From assembly GCA_946535455.1 (NCBI GenBank), contig CAMNDO010000057.1, positions 1 to 5,240 of the forward strand: a stretch of DNA of 5,240 nt. Direction: 5' to 3'. The notes beneath the pieces are model-generated. The model ran no database searches. It had not been told where the DNA came from and worked only from the letters and a program-made list of their open reading frames with translations. This document shows, one piece after another, positions 1-5,240 of this stretch (position 1 is the stretch's first letter; every line of letters begins with the position of its first letter). A program made the translations under genes and the position numbers. This stretch comes from an uncultured Caryophanales bacterium (GTDB lineage Bacteria > Bacillota_I > Bacilli_A > RF39 > UBA660).

Positions 1-1
1 T

Positions 2-220
2 CAATCAAGACAATTAGATTATTATTTAGGAAAAGGAGTCAATAACACAAGTTACACAGATGCTATTAAACAAAATAACGGAACCAATACATGGTGGTGG
101 CTGCGTGCGGCTGCTTCTGATCGTGCTAACGGTTTCTACGATGTCTATAGAGATGGTCGCATTACCTACAACAATGCTTCTACTACTGGGGGGGTGGCCC
201 CAGCTTTCCGAATCGGATAA
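2..220 (+). CDS. C-terminal fragment of a DUF6273-like (C-type-lectin-fold-like) protein; 5' end outside the window
   Basis: An open frame enters from the left edge and gives 72 residues before TAA at 218-220. The tail has a Trp run followed by LRAA (residues about 31-37), a run of small and polar residues, and the ending GGVAPAFRIG. This WWLR(S/A)...GV.PAFRI pattern is the hallmark I know from DUF6273-type modules, which are often surface or secreted and resemble the C-type-lectin/formylglycine-enzyme fold. Function is not established; ligand binding at the cell surface is inference. No start, signal peptide or upstream domain is visible. Base use is odd: by hand count residues 1-30 are about 29% GC, whereas residues 31-72 (92-217) are about 54% GC, far above the neighbouring genes. 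Codons 110-187 almost all end in T or C. This could mark a diversified 3' cassette or a transferred module. A bidirectional terminator follows 24 nt after the stop. Confidence 0.75.
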   Translation, partial: QSRQLDYYLGKGVNNTSYTDAIKQNNGTNTWWWLRAAASDRANGFYDVYRDGRITYNNASTTGGVAPAFRIG

Positions 221-244
221 AAAAATAAGAAGATCAAAATAAAG

Positions 245-276
245 AAAACCAAGTTTTGAACTTGGTTTTTTATTTT
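245..276 (+). terminator. Rho-independent terminator, probably bidirectional, between convergent genes
   Basis: A perfect 11-bp stem (245-255 with 259-269, arms AAAACCAAGTT and AACTTGGTTTT) closes on a 3-nt loop (TTG). On the + strand it runs into TTTTTT-A-TTTT, a good U-tract that ends the DUF6273-like gene. On the - strand the hairpin begins directly after the tmcAL stop codon (270-272) and is followed by CTTTATTTT, a weaker U-tract. One hairpin therefore probably serves both converging transcripts. Confidence 0.9.
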
Positions 277-1406
277 ATAATGATTGGAAAACTATCATAT
301 TCTTTCTTTTGTAATTGATTTTGAAATAAATCATAAATTTGAGTAGTTTCAATCTCGTATTCTAACATAGGATCTTTCTCTTTGGAAATTTTACTAATCA
401 AAGGAAGAGAAAGATCTTTTTTAATGGAATGAAGATATTTTCTTCCTTTCTCATTCATTCCTAAAATACGAATATAAGAAATTTTTTGAAAAAGGTTTGC
501 TTTTTCTTTGGTAAAACGACAAAGAATATGAATCAGCATTCTCTTAATTTTATTATAAGCATATCTTTTACTTTTAATACTCGTAATGAGTTCTTCTAAT
601 GAATTTACATGTAAGATATGTTCTTGGAATGTAGAAGCAATATCCGAATCTACTGTTTGATAAATGGATAAATCTTTTTCTGTTAAAATTAAATATTTTA
701 ATATAGGAAAATACTCTTCTAAAAAATGGAAATCTTCATAATATAGCAAAGTATCTTTTGGAACTTGATTCTCGATACTTTTCTTTTCTTTTAAAGCTTC
801 TCGAATTGCTGTAGCAGAAGAAATACTCTTTTCTAACTCTTTATTATGATAATCATTAGTTCTTTGAATGGTTTCTGCTTGAATCTGATATTGATTTTGA
901 TAAATCGACTTCAAGTAACTCACTCCTAATAAATCATTCGGAGTTTCAATTTTTTTTCCAGTTAAATCAAGTAATGCAAGAGATAAAGCGGTTGGGTAAT
1001 TGTTTCCTAATTTGGAATACACTTGTACCAAAGAATCCAATTCCTTGTTTTCGATTTGTGTTTTTGCGATGGTTTCTAAGTCTTGTATTTGATTGGATTC
1101 ACTTCCGAAAATCACCTTAGATACTTTACATTCTTCTAGAAGAGTAATCGCACCATCTGCGAAAAAATCAGCAGATTGAGTTGCGAACGGGAAAGGAAGT
1201 TCTATAACCAAATCCACTCCGTGAGAAAGTGCCATTTTGGTTCTTTTCCATTTGTCAAAAATCGCAACATCTCCTCGTTGCATAAAATTTCCACTCATCA
1301 CTAAAACAATAACCGCATTTGGATATTTTTTTTTGACTTGTTCTAAATGGTAAAGATGTCCGTTATGAAACGGATTGTATTCTGCAATAATTCCAACACT
1401 TTCCAT
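270..1406 (-). CDS. tmcAL: tRNA(Met) cytidine acetate ligase TmcAL (YlbM family)
   Basis: TmcAL uses ATP and acetate to form acetyl-adenylate and then acetylates C34 in the anticodon of elongator tRNA-Met (ac4C), which helps accurate AUG decoding. It is a cytoplasmic tRNA-modification enzyme, formerly annotated as YlbM or a putative nucleotidyltransferase. Visible marks, numbered from the chosen start, are the N-terminal nucleotidyltransferase motif GIIAEYNPFHNGH with HNGH at residues 14-17, then MSGNFMQRGDVAIFDKWKR with its Gln-Arg-Gly-Asp, VIELPFPFATQSADFFA, FGSES near residue 98, and SATAIREAL near residue 200. At 378 residues it is somewhat shorter than Bacillus YlbM (about 415), with the difference probably in the less conserved C-terminal half. 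The frame could begin at 1418, but that ATG has no ribosome site and would lie about 4 nt from the predicted transcript start. The ATG at 1406 has GAGGAA just upstream, so I chose it. It is transcribed alone, away from murG. Confidence 0.93.
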   Translation of the reverse strand: MESVGIIAEYNPFHNGHLYHLEQVKKKYPNAVIVLVMSGNFMQRGDVAIFDKWKRTKMALSHGVDLVIELPFPFATQSADFFADGAITLLEECKVSKVIFGSESNQIQDLETIAKTQIENKELDSLVQVYSKLGNNYPTALSLALLDLTGKKIETPNDLLGVSYLKSIYQNQYQIQAETIQRTNDYHNKELEKSISSATAIREALKEKKSIENQVPKDTLLYYEDFHFLEEYFPILKYLILTEKDLSIYQTVDSDIASTFQEHILHVNSLEELITSIKSKRYAYNKIKRMLIHILCRFTKEKANLFQKISYIRILGMNEKGRKYLHSIKKDLSLPLISKISKEKDPMLEYEIETTQIYDLFQNQLQKKEYDSFPIIIK

Positions 1407-1410
1407 AATG

Positions 1411-1416
1411 TTCCTC
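1411..1416 (-). promoter_or_regulatory. Shine-Dalgarno site that decides the tmcAL start
   Basis: On the - strand GAGGAA lies 4 nt before the ATG at 1406 (6 nt counted from the GAGG core). The alternative upstream ATG at 1418 overlaps this region and is preceded only by an A-rich stretch. The product therefore most likely starts MESVGIIAEY rather than MRNIMESV. Confidence 0.8.
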
Positions 1417-1428
1417 ATTTCTTTTTGT

Positions 1429-1457
1429 ATTTTATCACAAGGAAGTTCTTTTTACAA
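1429..1457 (-). promoter_or_regulatory. Predicted SigA-type promoter of tmcAL
   Basis: On the - strand TTGTAA (1457-1452, 4 of 6 match to TTGACA) is followed after exactly 17 nt by TAAAAT (1434-1429, 5 of 6 match to TATAAT). TG plus one base directly precedes the -10, giving an extended -10 element. Transcription would start near 1422, leaving a leader of about 15 nt that just holds the Shine-Dalgarno site. Predicted from sequence only. Confidence 0.7.
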
Positions 1458-1542
1458 TGAAACAGTAGCCAAATAGGAAGAAAAGAATAAAATGTAAAGT
1501 AGACGATATTTCCATTCTTTCGCATGGAATGTTTGAAAAATA

Positions 1543-1551
1543 TGATATAAT
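1543..1551 (+). promoter_or_regulatory. Extended -10 promoter of the murG-murB-divIB operon
   Basis: TGATATAAT contains a perfect TATAAT (1546-1551) with the TGn extension. At 16-18 nt spacing no good -35 is seen (the best hexamer, ATGGAA, matches 3 of 6), so the extended -10 probably does the work. The start site would be near 1558, with a leader of roughly 15 nt carrying GGAG (1562-1565). A small inverted repeat, TTCCAT/ATGGAA (1510-1515 and 1524-1529), sits over the -35 zone. Confidence 0.7.
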
Positions 1552-1572
1552 TTTGTTAAATGGAGTGATTCG

Positions 1573-2649
1573 ATGAGAGCCATTGTAGTCGCAGGTGGTA
1601 CAGGAGGACATATTTATCCTGCTGTTGCTATTATACATAAAATAAAAGAATTAGAAAAAGATAGTGAAATTTTATATATTGGAACCAAAGATCGTATGGA
1701 AAAAGATATTATTCCAAAGTTAGGAATTCCTTATGTAGGAATTGATATGAAGGGATTAAATCGAAAAAACATCTTTGGTAATTTTAAGGTGTATCAACAA
1801 TTTCGAAAAGCTGTGAAAGAAGCCAAAAAACAAATTCAAGAATTCAAACCAGATATTGTAATTGGTGCAGGTGGTTATATTACGGCACCTGTTTTGTATG
1901 CGGCACATAAGAAAAAAATTCCAGTATTAATTCATGAACAAAACTCTATTCCAGGAGTATCCAATCGTTTTATTGGAAGTTTTGCGAATAAAATTTGTGT
2001 ATCGCTACCAAGTGGATTACAACAATTTCCAAAATCAAAGGTGGTATATACGGGAAATCCTCGTAGCGAAGAAATCATTGATTCGAAAAAGAAAGAGAAA
2101 AAAGAATTAGGATTTGATCCAAATAAAAAGTTAGTCGTTATTGTTATGGGTTCTTTAGGAAGTACTACCATGACAGAAAAAATGAAAGAAATCATTCCAG
2201 AGTTTCAAAATAAAAATTATCAAGTTTTGATGATTACCGGAAATCAATATTATGATAGTTATCAAGATATTCCTTTACCAGAAAATGTAAAAATTCTTCC
2301 ATTTTTAGAAGATTTCATTTGCTTATTAAAAGATACGGATTTAATCATTTCTCGTGCAGGAGCTTCTACGATTGCAGAAATTACTGCGATTGGATTACCA
2401 GCGATTCTAGTACCATCTCCTTATGTTACGAATAATCATCAATATAAGAATGCAAAGGAATTAGAAGAGAATGGTGCTTGTGTCATTGTAGAAGAAAAAG
2501 ATTTTAATAAAGAAAGTATTATATCAGAAATTGACTTCTTATTTGATCACAAAGAAGTATATGACAAAATGAAAGAAAGTAGTAAATCCTTAGGGGTAGA
2601 TGATTCTGCAACTAGAATTGTAGAAGAAGCAAAAAGGATCATTAGGTGA
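1573..2649 (+). CDS. murG: UDP-N-acetylglucosamine--N-acetylmuramyl-(pentapeptide) pyrophosphoryl-undecaprenol N-acetylglucosamine transferase MurG
   Basis: MurG transfers GlcNAc from UDP-GlcNAc to lipid I, making lipid II on the inner face of the cytoplasmic membrane, the last intracellular step of peptidoglycan precursor synthesis. The 358-residue product has the full length and two-domain GT-B plan of the family. The N-terminal glycine loop GGTGGHIYPA (8-17) contains the catalytic-site His13. GAGGY follows at 98-102, HEQN at 121-124, GNPR at 161-164, and the C-terminal glycine loop GSLGS at 193-197. The donor-binding segment SRAGASTIAEI (260-270) contains the conserved Glu269 that contacts UDP-GlcNAc, and the PSPYVTNNHQ region lies at 281-290. 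The start is supported by GGAG seven nt upstream and by alignment of the glycine loop close to the N-terminus. The TGA stop lies inside the murB ribosome site, so the two are probably translationally coupled. It is the first gene of its operon here, unlike Bacillus, where murG follows spoVE within the longer dcw cluster. Confidence 0.97.
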   Translation: MRAIVVAGGTGGHIYPAVAIIHKIKELEKDSEILYIGTKDRMEKDIIPKLGIPYVGIDMKGLNRKNIFGNFKVYQQFRKAVKEAKKQIQEFKPDIVIGAGGYITAPVLYAAHKKKIPVLIHEQNSIPGVSNRFIGSFANKICVSLPSGLQQFPKSKVVYTGNPRSEEIIDSKKKEKKELGFDPNKKLVVIVMGSLGSTTMTEKMKEIIPEFQNKNYQVLMITGNQYYDSYQDIPLPENVKILPFLEDFICLLKDTDLIISRAGASTIAEITAIGLPAILVPSPYVTNNHQYKNAKELEENGACVIVEEKDFNKESIISEIDFLFDHKEVYDKMKESSKSLGVDDSATRIVEEAKRIIR

Positions 2650-2653
2650 TTTT

Positions 2654-3562
2654 ATGAAAAGACAAATAGAAGAAATAAAAAAATTAAATGTAGGAAAAGT
2701 AGAAGAAGAAGTTTCATTAGAAAAGCATACTACCTATCAAGTAGGAGGAATGGCTGCTTGTATGGTGTATCCTAAAAACATTTCTTCTTTGATTAAATTG
2801 TTACGTTATTTAAAAGATGAGAAAATTCCACATAAAGTATTAGGAAATGGTTCTAATCTTTTGTTTAGTGATAAAAGATATGATGGTGTATTAATTCGAT
2901 TAAGTGAATTTTCATACATTGAATTTTTAGGACGTAGAAAAATACGAGTAGGAGCAGGATATCCATTAATTCGACTAAGTTTAATGGCTGCGAAAAGAGG
3001 ATATACAGGATTAGAATTTGCAGCAGGAATTCCTGGTAGTGTAGGAGGTTCTATCTACATGAATGCGGGAGCTTATAAATCGGATATGGGTTATGTGGTA
3101 GAAAGTGTTAAGGTATTAACTCCTGACTATAAAATTATTCGATTAGAAAATAAAGAAATGGATTTCCATTATAGAAGTTCTTTCTTACAAAAACACAAAG
3201 ATTATATTTGTTTAGAGGCTATTATTCGACTACAACAAGGAAAGAAAGAAGCCATTGAAGAAGTCATTCGGGAAAGAAGAGAACGAAGAATGGAATCTCA
3301 ACCATTAGAGTATCCTTCCGCAGGAAGTGTATTCCGTAATCCAGAAGGTGAGTTTGCAGGGAAATTAATTGAAGATGTAGGATTAAAAGGAATGAAGCGT
3401 GGAGGAGCTATGATTAGTGATAAACATGCCAATTTCATTGTGAATTATGATCATGCGACTGCGGAAGACGTTAAATATTTGATTGATTTAGCACATGATA
3501 AAGTACTTGAAAAGTATGGAATTGATTTAAAAATAGAACAAGAATTTGTAAATTGGGAGTAA
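2654..3562 (+). CDS. murB: UDP-N-acetylenolpyruvoylglucosamine reductase MurB
   Basis: MurB is an FAD flavoenzyme that uses NADPH to reduce UDP-GlcNAc-enolpyruvate to UDP-MurNAc in the cytoplasm, the second committed step of peptidoglycan synthesis. The 302-residue product has the usual FAD-binding type 4 domain: TTYQVGG (26-32), LGNGSNLL (63-70), and the long GLEFAAGIPGSVGGS segment continuing into YMNAGAY (119-141). YRSS is at 173-176. The C-terminal domain holds PSAGSVFRNP (221-230) with the proton-donating Ser225, KHANFIVN (257-264), and a terminal GIDLKIEQEF in which Glu295 is the likely catalytic Glu. It looks like the shorter type II MurB of Firmicutes, without the extra loop of the E. 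coli enzyme. The start is 4 nt after murG and is served by AGGTGA (2644-2649), which overlaps the murG stop. The order murG-murB-divIB matches Bacillus. Confidence 0.97.
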   Translation: MKRQIEEIKKLNVGKVEEEVSLEKHTTYQVGGMAACMVYPKNISSLIKLLRYLKDEKIPHKVLGNGSNLLFSDKRYDGVLIRLSEFSYIEFLGRRKIRVGAGYPLIRLSLMAAKRGYTGLEFAAGIPGSVGGSIYMNAGAYKSDMGYVVESVKVLTPDYKIIRLENKEMDFHYRSSFLQKHKDYICLEAIIRLQQGKKEAIEEVIRERRERRMESQPLEYPSAGSVFRNPEGEFAGKLIEDVGLKGMKRGGAMISDKHANFIVNYDHATAEDVKYLIDLAHDKVLEKYGIDLKIEQEFVNWE

Positions 3563-3566
3563 TGGT

Positions 3567-4256
3567 ATGACAAAAAAAATGGTCAAAAAGCGAAAAATGA
3601 AAACGAGAAGTTTTTTAATAGTACTAATGATTGCTTTAGGACTATCTTTTTGTGTTTATTTATTATTCCAAATCCCTGTAAAAAATATTCTGATTCAAAA
3701 CACAACATATTTAAAAGATGATTACATTTTAGATTATATAGAACTGAATCAAAGTCAAAATTTTTGGTTAATCAATCATCATAAATTAGAAAAAGAACTA
3801 AAAAAATCTGTTTATATTCAAGACGCAAAAATATATAAAAAATGGAAATTCTTACTAGAGATTCACATTACAGAGAATCGACCTATTTTTTATAGTCAAA
3901 ATGATTCGAAATATTATTTTGAAGATCAATCATCTATCCAAGAAGAGGATATGAATCATTTTATTAGGGTTCCAAGATTAATCAATTATGTTCCAGATAA
4001 AAAATTCAAAAAGTTAATAGAAGCAATGTCCAATGTAAAAGAAGATGTATTATTAAAAATCAGCGATATGGAATATCAACCAAATGATTTTGATAAAGAT
4101 CGGTTTTTACTATATATGGATGACGGAAACATGGTGTATTTGACATTGACAAAATTTAAAATGATAAATCATTATCATGATGTGATTAAGCAATTGGAAA
4201 ATCGTAAAGGAATTCTTTATTTAGATAATGGAAATCATTTTGAAATAAAAGAATAA
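3567..4256 (+). CDS. divIB: Cell division protein DivIB/FtsQ
   Basis: DivIB (FtsQ in Gram-negatives) is a bitopic membrane protein that joins FtsL and DivIC in the divisome and links septal wall synthesis to division. The 229-residue product has a short Lys/Arg-rich cytoplasmic tail (1-14), one membrane helix (about 15-34) and an outside region. A POTRA domain spans about 36-104: VKNILIQNTTYLKDDYI, a FWLI turn, then YIQDAKIYKKWKFLLEIHITENRP. The FtsQ/DivIB beta domain (about 105-226) ends with LYMDDGNMVYLTL, repeated Lys/His-rich residues and GILYLDNGNHF. The motif pattern is characteristic although overall sequence conservation in this family is low. It is shorter than B. subtilis DivIB (263), with little or no unstructured C-terminal extension. 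The start is 4 nt after murB with GGGAG 7 nt upstream; an ATG at 3562 meets a stop after two codons and is excluded. It is the last gene of the operon, as its stop is part of a terminator stem. Confidence 0.9.
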   Translation: MTKKMVKKRKMKTRSFLIVLMIALGLSFCVYLLFQIPVKNILIQNTTYLKDDYILDYIELNQSQNFWLINHHKLEKELKKSVYIQDAKIYKKWKFLLEIHITENRPIFYSQNDSKYYFEDQSSIQEEDMNHFIRVPRLINYVPDKKFKKLIEAMSNVKEDVLLKISDMEYQPNDFDKDRFLLYMDDGNMVYLTLTKFKMINHYHDVIKQLENRKGILYLDNGNHFEIKE

Positions 4257-4285
4257 AACAATTATTTCGAAATAATTGTTTTTTT
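4255..4285 (+). terminator. Rho-independent terminator after divIB
   Basis: The DNA from 4255 to 4282 is a perfect 28-bp palindrome centred on TTCGAA. As RNA it can form a 12-bp stem with a TCGA loop, followed by a run of T (4279-4285). The divIB stop codon contributes to the left arm. The stem is AT-rich, with a single G-C pair outside the loop, so its strength is less certain than its shape. It closes the murG-murB-divIB unit. Confidence 0.85.
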
Positions 4286-4293
4286 GTTATAAT
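4285..4293 (+). promoter_or_regulatory. Extended -10 promoter of the downstream membrane protein gene
   Basis: TGTTATAAT has a perfect TATAAT (4288-4293) with the TGn extension. It begins on the last T of the divIB terminator tract. The -35 position falls inside the hairpin (4265-4270, TTTCGA, a poor match). Transcription would start near 4300, almost at the ribosome site GGTGAT (4300-4305), giving a very short leader or none upstream of that site. Predicted from sequence only. Confidence 0.6.
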
Positions 4294-4308
4294 AGGGTTG
4301 GTGATAAG

Positions 4309-5240
4309 ATGACATTTTTCAAAAAAAGTATTCCCTTTGTTTTATTTTTCATCGTTTATTTGTTTTATAACCTAATGATTAGTCCCATGAATTTAGATGA
4401 GGTATGGAGTTATGGGTTTACTCATGCAATCTATTTAGGGGAAATTCCTTATCGTGATTTTAATATGGTAATTCCTCCTTTATACCCATTTTTGATGTCA
4501 ATCCCTATGCATATTTTTGGAAATAGTATTTTAGTGTTTCATATAGAAAATGCTATTATCATTACTCTGTTTTTATATTTTTGCTTTCAGATGTTGAAAG
4601 AAAAAACATATTATATTTTACCATTCTTGATTTTTCCGTTGAACGTTACATTTCCCAATTATAATTTCGTTTTATTATTATTATTTACGATATTATTACA
4701 ATTGGAACAAAAAGAAAAAAATGATTATGTCATAGGATTTTTTTACGCTATCATTTTTTTGATTAAACAAACAGTAGGACTTCCTTTAATACTGATTTCT
4801 TTGTATTATTATCAAACACCCAAAAAATTGAAAAAAAGGATGGTTGGATTTGTTCTTCCTATTCTTATTTTTGGAATCTATTTATTATTTACTTCATCTT
4901 TCTTTTCTTTCTTAGATATTTGCTTCTTTGGATTACTGGATTTTGGAGCTAAAAATGGAAGAATAAGAAGTATCTACTTTTATATGACTATTCTATTAAT
5001 CGTGATTGTTTTCCTGTTTATTCGAAAAGAGAAAAAGAATATGGATTATGGTTATTTTTTCTTTTTCTTAATCAATAGTATTCCTTTGTTTGATTTATAT
5101 CATTTTCAATTATTATGGATATTTTTTCTTATCATGTTTTTGAAAAATCATGATATACACTATCAACCAAAACTCATTGGTTTGTCACTATGGATTGGAT
5201 TTCTTTTTATATCAACAATGTATAGTGAAATTGGGAAAGC
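4309..5240 (+). CDS. Polytopic membrane protein, probable GT-C-type glycosyltransferase; 3' end outside the window
   Basis: An uninterrupted frame starts at ATG 4309 after GGTGAT (4300-4305) and runs off the window, giving at least 310 residues. It is highly hydrophobic with roughly eight or more membrane segments, the first at about residues 8-25. Directly after that helix comes an acidic pair, Asp30-Glu31 (MNLDEVWSYGF), then YLGEIPYRDF and PPLYPF (about 42-61). This matches the layout of GT-C enzymes (PMT/ArnT-like), where a D/E pair in the first outside loop binds the lipid-linked donor or metal, and 'G.(I/L)PYRDF' plus 'PPL' is common in such bacterial proteins. A later IPLFDLYHF (258-266) recalls a P..D.(Y/F)H motif in related proteins. 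The likely role is transfer of a sugar from a polyprenyl-phosphate donor to an envelope component on the outer membrane face, but substrate and acceptor are unknown. Codon use is as AT-rich as its neighbours. It has its own promoter, separate from the division operon. Confidence 0.65.
   Translation, partial: MTFFKKSIPFVLFFIVYLFYNLMISPMNLDEVWSYGFTHAIYLGEIPYRDFNMVIPPLYPFLMSIPMHIFGNSILVFHIENAIIITLFLYFCFQMLKEKTYYILPFLIFPLNVTFPNYNFVLLLLFTILLQLEQKEKNDYVIGFFYAIIFLIKQTVGLPLILISLYYYQTPKKLKKRMVGFVLPILIFGIYLLFTSSFFSFLDICFFGLLDFGAKNGRIRSIYFYMTILLIVIVFLFIRKEKKNMDYGYFFFFLINSIPLFDLYHFQLLWIFFLIMFLKNHDIHYQPKLIGLSLWIGFLFISTMYSEIGK

Noticed and set aside
60..242. A 60-codon frame starting MLLNKITEPI on the + strand
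   Set aside because: It overlaps the DUF6273-like fragment in another frame, has no ribosome site, and shows no recognisable motif; the frame starting at position 2 carries the family signature.
1407..1418. Longer tmcAL start giving four extra residues (MRNI)
   Set aside because: The upstream ATG has no Shine-Dalgarno site and lies about 4 nt from the predicted transcript start, while GAGGAA precedes the ATG at 1406.
1435..1638. A 67-codon frame on the - strand
   Set aside because: It crosses the divergent promoter region and the 5' end of murG, lacks a ribosome site and resembles nothing; it is antisense to the conserved MurG glycine loop.
1932..2195. An 87-codon frame on the - strand inside murG
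   Set aside because: It is antisense to well-conserved murG motifs, and its Phe/Ser-rich composition is what the complement of a Lys/Glu-rich gene gives.
2647..2649. Possible TGA=Trp reading (mollicute code) through the end of murG
   Set aside because: MurG has its normal length at this TGA, murB begins 4 nt later with a good ribosome site, and Trp is written TGG throughout.
4255..4282. The 28-bp palindrome as a transposon end or attachment site
   Set aside because: It is followed at once by a T-tract, overlaps the divIB stop, and has no second copy or target duplication in the window; a terminator explains it.
1..5240. CRISPR array, tRNA, rRNA, riboswitch or insertion sequence
   Set aside because: No regularly spaced repeats, cloverleaf, long structured leader or transposase frame was seen. 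The longest non-coding stretch is the 166-bp tmcAL-murG gap, which is largely accounted for by the two promoters.

Overview
The window reads as a chromosomal segment of an AT-rich, low-GC Bacillota, most likely a Bacilli lineage close to the gut RF39/CAG-type uncultured groups. This rests on composition, strong Shine-Dalgarno sites, Firmicutes-type MurG, MurB and DivIB, and a TmcAL gene. The genetic code is standard: murG ends in TGA and Trp is always TGG, which argues against a TGA=Trp mollicute. The taxonomic placement is inference.

Layout. Positions 2-220 (+) hold the 3' end of a gene whose product ends in a DUF6273-like, C-type-lectin-like module (WWWLR ... GGVAPAFRIG). Its last 126 coding bases are sharply GC-richer than everything around them. 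A bidirectional hairpin terminator (245-276) separates it from the convergent tmcAL gene (270-1406, -), which encodes the enzyme that acetylates the wobble cytidine of elongator tRNA-Met. A 166-bp divergent intergenic region (1407-1572) carries one promoter for tmcAL and one for a cell-wall/division operon. That operon is murG (1573-2649), murB (2654-3562) and divIB/ftsQ (3567-4256), spaced by exactly 4 nt each. It ends in a strong palindromic terminator (4255-4285). Immediately after the hairpin lies a promoter for a long open frame (4309 to the window end, no stop) encoding a polytopic membrane protein that resembles GT-C glycosyltransferases.

How the genes work together. MurB makes UDP-MurNAc in the cytoplasm, MurG completes lipid II at the membrane, and DivIB belongs to the divisome that directs septal use of lipid II. 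This is the distal part of a Bacillus-type dcw cluster, but here it has its own promoter and terminator and no ftsA/ftsZ follows. The downstream membrane protein may add sugars to an envelope polymer, but it is a separate transcription unit and its substrate cannot be read from the sequence.

The most interesting signal is at the left edge. The end of the DUF6273-like gene combines an abrupt GC jump (about 29% to 54% by hand count), a run of 26 codons of which 25 end in T or C, and a 14-nt nearly pure G/C tract before the stop. This is what the variable repeat of a diversity-generating retroelement (DGR) target gene would look like. No reverse transcriptase or template repeat lies in the window, so this remains a hypothesis.
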